Shown: piece by piece, positions 37,535 through 47,510 of the stretch
Layout of the letters: every line of letters starts with the position of its first letter
Position numbering within the stretch: position 1 is the stretch's first letter
Assembly: GCF_003428165.1 (NCBI RefSeq)
Contig: NZ_QLIQ01000015.1
Location: 1-64,000, forward strand
Reading direction: 5' to 3'
From: Cysteiniphilum litorale
Lineage (GTDB): Bacteria > Pseudomonadota > Gammaproteobacteria > Francisellales > Francisellaceae
DNA: 64,000 bases
Notes under the pieces: generated by a model
Database searches by the model: none
Told to the model about the DNA's origin: nothing
What the model saw: the letters and a program-made list of their open reading frames with translations, nothing else
Made by a program: the position numbers and the translations under genes

Positions 37535-40500
37535 ATGAACGCAACAACTGCGAACTTAGATATGCTAATTAACTGCTATCAAAAAATGTATAGCATTCGT
37601 CAAATTGATAATACCGAAGCTGAGATGGTTAATAGTGGCACTGCCAACTTCCTAGCCTCATCCAAGGGTCATGAGGGTGCGGCTATTTTTGCGGAATACT
37701 TAAAACCTCAAGATTGGTTACACTGCCATTATCGTGATAAGCCATTAATGCACGCCCGCGGAATGGAAGCCAAAATGTTTTTCTACAGCTCTTTGTGTAA
37801 AGCTGAAGGCGCTTCCAATGGTCGCCAAATGGTGATTGGTGTCAGTGAACGCAAACTCAACATTGTCAGCATTATCACGCCTGTTGGCAATCAGGCTTTG
37901 CCCGCTGTTGGGATTGCGCAAAGTGTTAAAGATGATGCGGATAATCCGATTGTTTATTGTGGCATGGGCGATGGTACGACACAACAAGGTGAAGTATTAG
38001 AAGCCTTTGCAGAAGCAAAACGCCGCACATTACCTGTGCTATTTGTTGTGCAGGATAATGATTATGCAATTTCCACGCAAACCAAGGGTAATACCTTTTT
38101 CTCATTACCTGATCACTCACAACCTAATGAGTTTTATGACATTCCAATTACTTATATCGATGGCACTAATCCATTTGCTTCGCATGAAAAAGTTGGAAAA
38201 ATTATTAGTGATATGCGTCAAAATCGTGCACCACATATTATTGTCTTTAAAGTGGAGCGCTTAAATAGTCATAGTAATGCAGATGATCATAGAATCTATC
38301 GCAGTCGTGATGAGTTAACTAACATTGCACACAATGATCCTGTTTTGTTAAGTCGTCAATTTTTATTAAATGCCGGTGTCAAAGAAAGCTTCCTACAAGA
38401 GATTGAAGCAAAAACATCACAAGCCGTTAGAGAAGCGATGGAGCTTGCCTTAAAAGGCACGACACCTAAAGCTTCTTTTGATGCTGAAGCGCCCTTACCG
38501 GAGCATTTATTACCCACTGCACCTGAATATCGTGGCGACTTCTCACAAGAAACACGCCTTGGTATGGGGGCTGCTATGCGCGAGGTATTTCGCCAGCGTT
38601 TATTAAATGATGATCGTGTGTGTTTATTAGGTGAAGATATTGAAGATGACAAAGGTGATGTTTTTGGGGTAACCAAAGGCTTATCAACCCAATTCCCAGG
38701 ACGTGTCGTTAATAGTCCTTTAGCTGAAGCAACAATTATGGGTGTGTCAATAGGCATGGCATTAACTGGCAAACGCCCTGTTGCCTTTATTCAGTTTGCT
38801 GATTTTATGCCACCGGCGTATAACTTACTGTTTACCGAACTAGCTACCATGTATTGGCGCTCAAATGGTGACTGGGAATGTCCAGTTATTGTCTTTGCTG
38901 CTTGTGGTGGTTATCGCCCAGGCTTAGGTCCCTTTCATGCACAAACCAATGAAGGCACTTTTGCTCATATTCCTGGCATTGATGTCTACATGCCATCAAA
39001 TGCCGCAGATGCTGCAGGTATGCTTAATGCTGCTTTTGAGTCTAATCGCCCTAGTGTTTTCTTATACCCTAAAAAATTACTTAATAATGCCAGTATCGCT
39101 GATACCACATCAACAGATGTAGAAAAACAAATCATACCTGTTGGTAAAGCGCGTATTGTCAAAGCAGGTTCTGATATTACCTTTGTTGGCTGGGGTAACA
39201 CCGTTTCATTATGCCAAGAAGCCGCTGAAACCTTAGAAACGGTTGGCATTGATAGTGAAATTATCGATTTACGCACCATTAAACCATATGACCTTGCAAC
39301 GGTACTTGCCTCAGTGGAAAAAACTGGGCACTTAATCGTCACACACGAAGATAATCATACCTGTGGTGTTGGCGGTGATCTTATTGCCTCAGTGGTTGAA
39401 CATGCTAAAAGGGCTGTTAAAGTCAAGCGTATAACACGCGCTGATACTTATGTGCCCTGCAATTTTGACAATCAAATGGAGGTTTTACCTTCTTATGAGC
39501 GTATTTTAACAGGGGCTGCAGAGTTACTTGACTTATCTCTTGAGTGGGAGATCAAAAACCACAATGATGCAGGATTTTATAATGTTGAAGTCATTGGTGC
39601 GAGCCCATCTGACGAGAGTGTTCTTATTACCGAGTTACACGTTAAAGTCGGCGATGAAATTAAGGTCGGTGATAAATTAGTTGATCTTGAGGCCAGTAAA
39701 TCAGCCGGTGAAATTCTATCGCCAAGTAATGGCACGATTGAAGAGATTTATGTCGAAGAATCACAGCGTGCAACCGTTGGCGAGAACTTATTAAAACTAC
39801 GCCTGCCAGCTGGGGCTCAAGATAAGCAAAAAATCCAAAAGCGCCCTATTTTAACGCGCAAAATTCAACAAGAAATTGCCAAGCAAAATAAGCAACATAG
39901 CATTTATCCAGTAGGCATTAGCACGCCGTCATTCAGAACAGGTTCAAGACTGGTAACCAATGATGAGCTTTTACAAAATTTCCCTGAGCACACCTCACGC
40001 GATATTATTGATCGCACCGGAATTGAATCACGTTTCTGGCTTGCTGATCATGAAAATATCGTTGATCTAGCAACAGACGTTGCCAAAGATGCTTTAACTC
40101 GTGGCAATCTTAAACTCTCAGATATCGATATGCTGATTTGTACCACTACGACGCCTGATCAATATATCTCGCCTTCTATGGCTTGCTTAATATTAGAGAG
40201 ACTTTATCAAACTTATGGTGAACATAATGTGCCTGCTTATGATATCAATGCGGCATGTAGCGGTTATTTATATGGTTTGCAAAGTGCGCGTGATTACTTG
40301 CAAACACGTCCGAATAAACGTGTGTTATTAATTAGTGCCGAGTATATGACCAAACGCATGGATCAAAAAGACTTTGATACGGCATTTTTATTTGGTGATG
40401 CAGCAACTGCGACGATTATTAATGGTGATCAGCATCAAGCGGATTCTAAAGCTATTATTGATGAGATTTCATTAACAGCGATTGCTGAGAATGGTGATGT

Positions 40501-40870
40501 ACTTAATATTCCAACCGATGAGTCAAAATTCACACAACTACAAGGTAAAAAGCTTTTTACCTTTGCAGTTAAAACCATGTCAATGATTATGCATAAGTGC
40601 TGCCAGCAAGCAAATATTGCTCTAAATACGGTTGATTTAGTCATCCCACATCAAGCAAACCAACGTATTTCCAATGCGGTTGAGAAGCGCTTGAAAATGC
40701 ATTCAGGCACGCTTTATAGCAATATTACACGTTTTGGTAATACCTCATCGTGCACTATTCCAATTGCTTTGGGCGAAACATTAGACGCTCAAGCGACTGA
40801 TAAAACTGTCGCATTATGCGCGTTTGGCTCTGGCTTTACCGCAGCAGCTGCACTTTTACGCACAAAATAG
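37535..40870 (+). CDS. Four-domain fusion: 2-oxoacid dehydrogenase E1 alpha, E1 beta, lipoyl domain and FabH-like ketosynthase III
   Basis: I start the protein at MNATTANLDM (1111 residues), because AAGGA lies ten bases upstream; the longer frame from 37430 is unsupported. Domains: E1 alpha (about 1-320) with the thiamine diphosphate motif GDG (145-147) to N (175); E1 beta (about 335-665, transketolase fold); lipoyl domain (about 680-757) with the probable modified Lys722 in EASKSAGEI; a linker; and a ketosynthase III (about 790-1111) with the triad Cys908, His1039 and Asn1069 at FabH-like spacing. No E2 acyltransferase or E3 domain is present. The layout suggests decarboxylation of a 2-oxoacid, acyl transfer to lipoate, and use of the acyl group as a ketosynthase starter; this is inference. 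Confidence 0.93.
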   Translation: MNATTANLDMLINCYQKMYSIRQIDNTEAEMVNSGTANFLASSKGHEGAAIFAEYLKPQDWLHCHYRDKPLMHARGMEAKMFFYSSLCKAEGASNGRQMVIGVSERKLNIVSIITPVGNQALPAVGIAQSVKDDADNPIVYCGMGDGTTQQGEVLEAFAEAKRRTLPVLFVVQDNDYAISTQTKGNTFFSLPDHSQPNEFYDIPITYIDGTNPFASHEKVGKIISDMRQNRAPHIIVFKVERLNSHSNADDHRIYRSRDELTNIAHNDPVLLSRQFLLNAGVKESFLQEIEAKTSQAVREAMELALKGTTPKASFDAEAPLPEHLLPTAPEYRGDFSQETRLGMGAAMREVFRQRLLNDDRVCLLGEDIEDDKGDVFGVTKGLSTQFPGRVVNSPLAEATIMGVSIGMALTGKRPVAFIQFADFMPPAYNLLFTELATMYWRSNGDWECPVIVFAACGGYRPGLGPFHAQTNEGTFAHIPGIDVYMPSNAADAAGMLNAAFESNRPSVFLYPKKLLNNASIADTTSTDVEKQIIPVGKARIVKAGSDITFVGWGNTVSLCQEAAETLETVGIDSEIIDLRTIKPYDLATVLASVEKTGHLIVTHEDNHTCGVGGDLIASVVEHAKRAVKVKRITRADTYVPCNFDNQMEVLPSYERILTGAAELLDLSLEWEIKNHNDAGFYNVEVIGASPSDESVLITELHVKVGDEIKVGDKLVDLEASKSAGEILSPSNGTIEEIYVEESQRATVGENLLKLRLPAGAQDKQKIQKRPILTRKIQQEIAKQNKQHSIYPVGISTPSFRTGSRLVTNDELLQNFPEHTSRDIIDRTGIESRFWLADHENIVDLATDVAKDALTRGNLKLSDIDMLICTTTTPDQYISPSMACLILERLYQTYGEHNVPAYDINAACSGYLYGLQSARDYLQTRPNKRVLLISAEYMTKRMDQKDFDTAFLFGDAATATIINGDQHQADSKAIIDEISLTAIAENGDVLNIPTDESKFTQLQGKKLFTFAVKTMSMIMHKCCQQANIALNTVDLVIPHQANQRISNAVEKRLKMHSGTLYSNITRFGNTSSCTIPIALGETLDAQATDKTVALCAFGSGFTAAAALLRTK

Positions 40871-41017
40871 TTGGCAAGTCGCAGCTAACTCGTTAGATTA
40901 ATTTTAAGCTTATGGTTCTGTTTGTTGATCATCAGCCCCTTAAACAACACAAAATAAAAATAAATAAAGTAAATAAAAACAAATTAAAAATATTATTTAA
41001 GAAATTAAGAAAAAACT

Positions 41018-43327
41018 ATGGCAAAAAACCTTGTAATTGTTGAGTCACCTGCAAAGTCAAAGACAATTAAAAAATACTTAGGCAATGATTTTGAAATTCT
41101 TGCCTCTTATGGACATGTGCGCGATCTTGAGCCGAAAGAGTCTTCAGTCGATGTTGAAGATCATTTTAAAATGAAATATCAACTGATTGAGCGCAACAAG
41201 CGTCATATCGATGCGATTAAAAAGGCTGCCAAATCGGCGGATGAAATCTATCTGGCAACGGATCCAGATCGTGAAGGTGAAGCAATTTCTTGGCACATTT
41301 ATGAACTTCTAAATAGTGCTAAACTCATCAAAGATAAACCCGTGCATCGTATTGCATTTAATGAGATTACCAAATCAGCGGTGAATGCCGCTGTTGCTAA
41401 TCCGCGCGAGCTGGCGATGGATCTTGTTAATGCCCAACAGGCGCGACGCGCTTTGGATTTTCTGGTCGGTTTTAAACTATCCCCTTTACTTTGGAAAAAA
41501 GTTCGCCGAGGACTTTCAGCCGGACGCGTGCAAAGTCCAGCGCTTAGAATGATTGTTGAGCGCGAGCTTGAGATTGAAGCATTTGAATCTAAAGAGTATT
41601 GGAGCATCACTGCTGAGCTTAAAAAGCGCAAAAAATTCATGGCAAAACTCTCTATTTTTAATAATCAAAAGTGTGAGCAATTTAGCTTCACCAATGAAAA
41701 CGATGCGACAAATGCACTTGATATCATCAAAAAAGATGCCAATGGCGAGTTAATCGTTCATAGCATTGAAAAGAAACAAAAGCGTCGCAATCCACTGCCA
41801 CCTTTTATCACCTCAACACTTCAGCAAGATGCCGTGCGTAAACTTGGATTTACCACCAAGAAAACGATGATGTTAGCACAGCAACTATATGAAGGTATTG
41901 AGATTGGTAGCGAAGGCGCTGTTGGTTTGATTACTTATATGCGTACTGACTCAACGAACCTTTCACAAGATGCTTTAAATGAATTACGTGACTTTATTGT
42001 CAAGGAATATGGTCAGGATCACCTGCCAACAAGTGCGCGAATTTATAAAACCAAAAATCAAAATGCCCAAGAAGCACATGAGGCAATCCGCCCTACTTCA
42101 GCTTATCGTAAACCTGAAGATGTCAGAGCATTTCTATCCAATGATCAATTTAAACTATATGATCTGATTTGGAAGCGTACCGTAGCCTGCCAGATGATTC
42201 ATGCATTAATGGATACTGTTGCGATTGACTTTATTACTGAAAATAAAGCACATACTTTTAAAGCAACGGGATCAGTCGTTGCTAAACCTGGTTTCTTAGC
42301 AGTGTATCAAGAAGCCAAGGATGAAGATGCTGCCAGTGATGACAGTGAGGGCTTAATCCTGCCTGAGTTCAAAGAAGGTGAAAAAGTGCCGGTGGTTGAT
42401 ATTATCGGTAAACAGCACTTTACTGAGCCTCCACCACGCTACACGGAAGCATCTCTTGTAAAAGCGCTTGAAGAATACGGTATTGGGCGTCCATCAACTT
42501 ATGCGACAATCATCTCAACCCTGCAACAGCGTGATTATGCGCTATTAGAGAAAAAGCGTTTTAAACCAACCGATGTTGGTCGTATTGTTAATAGCTTTTT
42601 AACCGATTATTTCCATCGTTATGTCGAATATACGTTCACGGCGAAGCTTGAAGATGAGCTAGATAATATTGCCGATGGTAAGATCGAGTGGGTGCCGGTG
42701 TTAGAGAAATTCTGGCAGCCATTTATCAAGCAAATTACTGAGATTGATGCCACGGTCAAAAAAAGTGATGTGACACATGAGGAAATGGATGAAGACTGCC
42801 CTGAATGTGAACACAAGCTTTCTATTCGTTTAGGACGCAGTGGTCGCTTTATCGGTTGTACGAATTATCCGGCTTGCACTTATACGCGCGCCATTGCCAA
42901 AGATGGTGAAGAGCCTCAAGAAAAAATAGAGCCTGAGGTGGTCGCAGATCGTAAGTGCCCGGCATGTGAGTCAGATCTTTTAATCAAACAAGGTCGCTAT
43001 GGTAAATTTATTGGTTGTTCTAATTATCCAAAATGCAAACATATGGAGCCATTAGAAAAACCAAAAGATACTGGTATTGAATGTCCAAAATGTAAGAAAA
43101 ACAACTTTGTTGAGAAAAAATCCCGCAAAGGCAAAGTATTCTACGCTTGTGCTGGTTTCCCTAAGTGCAAAAACTCATTCTGGTATCCACCGATTGCCGA
43201 GGAATGCCCGAAATGTCACTCACCAATCCTTTTGCATAAAACCACTAAAAAAGATGGCGAGCAAAAAGTTTGCCCTAATGACGAGTGTGATTATGTGGTT
43301 AACTTGGCACCAACAGAGCAAGAATAA
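41018..43327 (+). CDS. topA: DNA topoisomerase I
   Basis: TopA relaxes negative supercoils. The 769 residues begin with a Toprim domain (KNLVIVESPAKSKTIKKYLG; LATDPDREGEAISWH). The catalytic Tyr307 lies in GLITYMRTDSTNLS, with SAGRVQSPALRM earlier. The C-terminus has four Cys4 zinc ribbons (first CPECEHKLSI with CTNYPACT, last CPKCHSPILL with CPNDECDY). The length is somewhat shorter than E. coli TopA (865). There is no strong ribosome-binding site before the ATG. Not in an operon with its neighbours, as far as spacing shows. Confidence 0.96.
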   Translation: MAKNLVIVESPAKSKTIKKYLGNDFEILASYGHVRDLEPKESSVDVEDHFKMKYQLIERNKRHIDAIKKAAKSADEIYLATDPDREGEAISWHIYELLNSAKLIKDKPVHRIAFNEITKSAVNAAVANPRELAMDLVNAQQARRALDFLVGFKLSPLLWKKVRRGLSAGRVQSPALRMIVERELEIEAFESKEYWSITAELKKRKKFMAKLSIFNNQKCEQFSFTNENDATNALDIIKKDANGELIVHSIEKKQKRRNPLPPFITSTLQQDAVRKLGFTTKKTMMLAQQLYEGIEIGSEGAVGLITYMRTDSTNLSQDALNELRDFIVKEYGQDHLPTSARIYKTKNQNAQEAHEAIRPTSAYRKPEDVRAFLSNDQFKLYDLIWKRTVACQMIHALMDTVAIDFITENKAHTFKATGSVVAKPGFLAVYQEAKDEDAASDDSEGLILPEFKEGEKVPVVDIIGKQHFTEPPPRYTEASLVKALEEYGIGRPSTYATIISTLQQRDYALLEKKRFKPTDVGRIVNSFLTDYFHRYVEYTFTAKLEDELDNIADGKIEWVPVLEKFWQPFIKQITEIDATVKKSDVTHEEMDEDCPECEHKLSIRLGRSGRFIGCTNYPACTYTRAIAKDGEEPQEKIEPEVVADRKCPACESDLLIKQGRYGKFIGCSNYPKCKHMEPLEKPKDTGIECPKCKKNNFVEKKSRKGKVFYACAGFPKCKNSFWYPPIAEECPKCHSPILLHKTTKKDGEQKVCPNDECDYVVNLAPTEQE

Positions 43328-43444
43328 TCTACTTATCTTCAAGCTTTATAAATTGGCATGAAAGTGCATTCACCTGAAGCACCTTTTCTGCTAGAATCCA
43401 AAACAATCTTTTTTGACAAACTTAAACATTAAAGGAATTTAATT

Positions 43445-43768
43445 ATGTCACAATGCGTAAATATTACTGATAGTGAATTTGAATCAGCTGTTGTTAACAG
43501 CGAACAGCCTGTTTTAGTTGATTTCTGGGCGCCATGGTGTGGACCTTGTAAGATGATTGCTCCAATTTTAGATCAAGTTGCTGAACATTACGGTGAGAAA
43601 CTTAAAATCGTTAAGATCAACGTTGATGACAATCAAGATACCCCTGCTAAGTTTGGTGTGCGTGGTATCCCTACGCTAATGGTTTTCAAAGATGGTGAAA
43701 ACGTCGAAACCAAAGTGGGTGCAGTACAGAAATCACAATTGATTCAAATCCTTGATAAACATATTTAA
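43445..43768 (+). CDS. trxA: Thioredoxin
   Basis: The 107-residue protein is a standard cytoplasmic thioredoxin, with the redox motif WCGPC in DFWAPWCGPCKMI (Cys at about 32 and 35) and the cis-Pro in RGIPTLMVF. It reduces disulfides in ribonucleotide reductase and other proteins. AAGGA before the start is good. It lies 79 bases upstream of rho in the same direction, the order also seen in E. coli. Confidence 0.96.
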   Translation: MSQCVNITDSEFESAVVNSEQPVLVDFWAPWCGPCKMIAPILDQVAEHYGEKLKIVKINVDDNQDTPAKFGVRGIPTLMVFKDGENVETKVGAVQKSQLIQILDKHI

Positions 43769-43808
43769 TTTCAACTATAAAATAAAAAATAAACTTTTCG
43801 TTCAACCC

Positions 43809-43824
43809 GAAGGGGTTCCCCTTC
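43809..43824 (+). promoter_or_regulatory. Hairpin between trxA and rho
   Basis: GAAGGG and CCCTTC with a GTTC loop form a six-pair stem 24 bases before the rho start. No U-tract follows. It may be part of the rho leader, which is autoregulated by attenuation in E. coli, but nothing here proves that. Confidence 0.4.
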
Positions 43825-43847
43825 TTCAACATTCGTGAGAATTTTCA

Positions 43848-45107
43848 ATGAATTTAACCGACTTAAAAAACCGATCCATCCCTGAATTAATGGAGCTTTC
43901 GCGCTCACTTGGTCTTGAAGCCACAGGGCGCGCGCGTAAGCAAGAGATCATTTTTGGTATTTTAAAAGAGCATGCTGACAAAGGTGAAGACATCTATGGT
44001 GAAGGTGTGCTTGAGGTGTTACAAGATGGCTATGGCTTCTTGCGCTCCTCTGATACGTCATACTTTGCGTCCCCTGATGATATTTACGTCTCACCGACCT
44101 TTATCCGTAAATTAAATTTACGCACGGGCGACAGCATTATCGGTAAAATTCGCCCACCTAAAGACAACGAGCGTTATTTTGCAGTAAAGCATATTGATAG
44201 TGTCAACTTTGACTCACCTGAGCTTGCACGCACTAAGGTGTTGTTTGAAAACTTAACCCCTGAATACGCCAAAGAACGTTTGTCAATGGAATTAGGTAAT
44301 GGCTCAAGTGAAGATATTACTGCACGAATTATTGATTTAGCGGCACCTTTTGGTAAAGGACAACGTGGTTTGATCGTCGCACCTCCTAAAACGGGTAAAA
44401 CAATCATGATGCAAAATATCGCCTCATCGATTGCTAAGAAATATCCTGAGTGTTACTTGATTGTGCTATTGATTGATGAGCGTCCTGAAGAGGTAACTGA
44501 AATGCAACGCTCTGTGCGTGGTGAGGTGGTTGCTAGTACCTTTGATGAACCGGCAGCGCGTCACGTGCAATTAGCTGAAATCGTTATTGAAAAAGCAAAA
44601 CGTCTGGTTGAGCATAAGCAAGATGTGGTTATTTTATTAGATTCTATTACGCGTCTGGCGCGTGCTTACAACACCGTATCCCCTGCTTCAGGTCGTGTAT
44701 TATCAGGCGGTGTTGAAGCCAATGCTTTACAAAAACCAAAGCGCTTCTTCGGTGCAGCGCGTAACACAGCTGAAGGTGGTAGCTTAACAATTATTGCGAC
44801 AGCGCTTGTTGAAACAGGCTCTAAAATGGATGAAGTTATCTTTGAAGAATTTAAAGGAACCGGTAACATGGAACTTCATTTGGATCGTAAAATTGCTGAA
44901 AAACGTGTTTATCCTGCGATTAGTTTTGGACGTTCTGGTACACGTCGTGAGGAGCTATTAACCACACAAGAAGAGCTGCAAAAACTATGGATTCTGCGTA
45001 AGATTCTGCATGAAATGGAAGATACGCAGGCAATGGAGTTTTTAACAGAACGCTTGAAAAAAACGCAAACCAATGAAGAGTTTTTTAATATTATGAAGCG
45101 TGGTTAA
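43848..45107 (+). CDS. rho: Transcription termination factor Rho
   Basis: The 419 residues match Rho: an N-terminal helical and cold-shock-like RNA-binding domain (about 1-120, with GYGFLRS), then the ATPase (about 130-419) with Walker A PPKTGKT, Walker [17 protein letters not shown] and the R-loop region ([13 protein letters not shown]). It is a hexameric RNA translocase that ends untranslated transcripts. The length equals that of E. coli Rho. Confidence 0.97.
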   Translation: MNLTDLKNRSIPELMELSRSLGLEATGRARKQEIIFGILKEHADKGEDIYGEGVLEVLQDGYGFLRSSDTSYFASPDDIYVSPTFIRKLNLRTGDSIIGKIRPPKDNERYFAVKHIDSVNFDSPELARTKVLFENLTPEYAKERLSMELGNGSSEDITARIIDLAAPFGKGQRGLIVAPPKTGKTIMMQNIASSIAKKYPECYLIVLLIDERPEEVTEMQRSVRGEVVASTFDEPAARHVQLAEIVIEKAKRLVEHKQDVVILLDSITRLARAYNTVSPASGRVLSGGVEANALQKPKRFFGAARNTAEGGSLTIIATALVETGSKMDEVIFEEFKGTGNMELHLDRKIAEKRVYPAISFGRSGTRREELLTTQEELQKLWILRKILHEMEDTQAMEFLTERLKKTQTNEEFFNIMKRG

Positions 45108-45207
45108 GCTCAAACAAAAAAATATCATTCTATCTACTTGAGATAACCTAGCAAGTGACACTCTTTTGCCGTAAACTGCAGGAAGTTTCCACTTAGCTAG
45201 TGACACG

Positions 45208-46725
45208 ATGAATTTATTTTCAAACTTAAATCAATATCAGCATAAGCGCGGCATTGAGCGCGAAACCTTACGTATATTACGCTCAGGCAAAACAGCCACC
45301 TCAGATCACCCTAAAGCCCTTGGTTCAAAGCTTACCAATAGCAATATCACGGTTGATTTTTCAGAAGGCTTGCTTGAGCTTATTACCGAGCCATATGACT
45401 CTATTGATAAGACGTTCACACGTTTAGAGCACATCTTGGCTTTTTCCACACAAAACTTACCTCAAAATGAGCTTATTTTGGCGACTAGTATGCCATTAAC
45501 AACCACAGAACAAGAGATTAAAATCGCTGATTTTGGCAGCTCTAATTCAGGTAAGATGAAAGAGGTCTATCGTCGTGGTTTGGCCAAACGTTATGGCAAA
45601 ATCATGCAAGCGATTTCTGGTGTGCATTATAATTTCTCATATGATGTTAAGCTTATGCATGAGCTCACTCAAACACGCAAAATGACCAGTGATGCGCTGT
45701 ATTTCTCAGCGATCAATCATTATTTTGAGTTTATGTGGCTGATACCCTACTTATTTGGTGCTTCCCCCATTTGCGCTAAAACTTCTGTGAAGCAAAAACC
45801 TGACTATCTAACATCATTTGATGATGAGTTTTATATTGGAGAGTATGCCACTAGTTTGAGAATGAGTAATTTAGGCTATCAAAGTGCAGCACAAGAGAAT
45901 CTATTTATCTCCTATGACAACTTGCAAAGCTATGTTTATGACTTAGTCAATGCCACTAAAACCCCTTATTCTGTATTTGAGGAAATTGGTTTATTTGATG
46001 ACAATGGGTTGCGTCAACAGCTTAATGGCAGCATTCTACAAATAGAGAATGAATACTACAGCAGTATTCGCCCAAAACAGATTGCTAAGCGTGGCGAGCG
46101 CCCTGCTTGCGCTTTGCTTAATCGCGGTGTGGCTTATCTTGAGGTTCGTGTATTGGATGTTAATCCGTTTTCACCACTTGGGATAGATAAAGAGACAGCA
46201 CATTTTATTGAAGCCTTATTAATGACCTGCTTGATGCTGCCAACTAAGCAGTATTCAAAAAATAATATCGCACGCAACAAACTAAACTTCTCACAAGTTG
46301 TAACACAAGGACGTAATCCTCAGTTGCAATTGATTAACAGCCAGGACAAACCACAATTATTGCAAACTTTAGGCATGGAGCTTCTTGAGTACATTGCCCA
46401 CACAGCAAAAAATATGGGTGAGCAATATGAACAAGCCATCAATAAGCAGCTCAAAAAACTAACTGATCCAACAACAACGCTTTCCGGTCAATTGATGGAT
46501 GCCGTTAAAAATGGCTATTTGAGTGAGGTACTTAATCTATCCGCATCAAATACAGAGCATTTGCAAGAACTCAGATTAGATGACAAAGAGCGCAAAGCGT
46601 TTATGCATGAAGCACAAGCTTCACTTGCCGCACAATCACAGCTTGAACAAGGCGATTGTTGTGACCTTAATACCTATATCGATCACTACTATCTATCTGC
46701 TGATTGCTCGCAAGTAGTCGAGTAA
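45208..46725 (+). CDS. gshA: Glutamate-cysteine ligase
   Basis: GshA joins glutamate and cysteine, the first step of glutathione synthesis. The 505-residue length and sequence match the gammaproteobacterial GshA family (IERETLRILRSGK, ISGVHYNFSYD, RGERPACALLNRGVAYLEVR, VNPFSPLGID). It stands alone, starting 100 bases after rho, and its stop is one base from the converging hmuV stop. gshB is not in the window. Confidence 0.95.
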   Translation: MNLFSNLNQYQHKRGIERETLRILRSGKTATSDHPKALGSKLTNSNITVDFSEGLLELITEPYDSIDKTFTRLEHILAFSTQNLPQNELILATSMPLTTTEQEIKIADFGSSNSGKMKEVYRRGLAKRYGKIMQAISGVHYNFSYDVKLMHELTQTRKMTSDALYFSAINHYFEFMWLIPYLFGASPICAKTSVKQKPDYLTSFDDEFYIGEYATSLRMSNLGYQSAAQENLFISYDNLQSYVYDLVNATKTPYSVFEEIGLFDDNGLRQQLNGSILQIENEYYSSIRPKQIAKRGERPACALLNRGVAYLEVRVLDVNPFSPLGIDKETAHFIEALLMTCLMLPTKQYSKNNIARNKLNFSQVVTQGRNPQLQLINSQDKPQLLQTLGMELLEYIAHTAKNMGEQYEQAINKQLKKLTDPTTTLSGQLMDAVKNGYLSEVLNLSASNTEHLQELRLDDKERKAFMHEAQASLAAQSQLEQGDCCDLNTYIDHYYLSADCSQVVE

Positions 46726-46726
46726 A

Positions 46727-47509
46727 TTAAGCAAGTACAATGACTTTTTTATTATTTTGAGGTCGATGAATAATATCCGCTTCAACTTGAAATGCCGTAT
46801 AAATATGCTCGGGCGTTAATACCTTTTCCGTTTGATCAAAGTCTAACATCTGACCATTTTTTAACAGAAGGCTTTGATGATAGTAACTAAGCGCGATATT
46901 TAAATCATGCCCAATCACAAGCACGGCCAAATCATGTTGCTGGACAAGCTCACTTAATATTTGTAAGGTTTGACGCTGATAATAAACATCCATATGTGCG
47001 CTATATTCATCTAATAGCAAATACCCTTGATAACTATCATCATGTTGGTTCAATTGCAGTAATGCGCGCACCAATTGCACACGCTGACGCTCACCACCGG
47101 ATAATTGCTGATATTTCTTTTGACTAAAATGCTCAGCTTTTAATAAGGATAAAGCACATAAGGCTTTTTGATACTCTTTTTGTGAAAAGTTGCCTTTGCA
47201 ATAAGACAGTGCCCCTAAGAGCACATAATCAATAACATTAATGTCTGTATAAATTTCTTCGTGCTGGGTGACATAAGCCATTTGCATGCTTTTTGTCACG
47301 GGACAGATCGCTTTTATATCCATTTCATCTAATTTCACCCATCCAGTATAATGTAAATGCTCGCCTGAAATCACTTTCATCAACGTCGATTTACCTGCAC
47401 CATTTGCTCCTAAGATACCGGTTATTTGCCCTTTTCTAACTGTCATTGAAACATTATCAAGCAGGGTCTTTTGTGATAACTTTAAACTAATATTTTCAAG
47501 CGTTAACAT
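46727..47509 (-). CDS. hmuV: Heme ABC transporter ATP-binding protein
   Basis: I start the protein at MLTLENISLKLSQ (260 residues), one base after the hmuU stop and with GAGGTG six bases upstream; a longer frame to 47569 overlaps hmuU and is unlikely. It shows Walker A GANGAGKS, signature LSGGERQR and Walker B YLLLDEYSAHMD. HmuV powers import of heme across the inner membrane with HmuU. Assignment to heme rather than cobalamin or siderophore rests on the surrounding genes. Confidence 0.9.
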   Translation of the reverse strand: MLTLENISLKLSQKTLLDNVSMTVRKGQITGILGANGAGKSTLMKVISGEHLHYTGWVKLDEMDIKAICPVTKSMQMAYVTQHEEIYTDINVIDYVLLGALSYCKGNFSQKEYQKALCALSLLKAEHFSQKKYQQLSGGERQRVQLVRALLQLNQHDDSYQGYLLLDEYSAHMDVYYQRQTLQILSELVQQHDLAVLVIGHDLNIALSYYHQSLLLKNGQMLDFDQTEKVLTPEHIYTAFQVEADIIHRPQNNKKVIVLA

Positions 47510-47510
47510 C

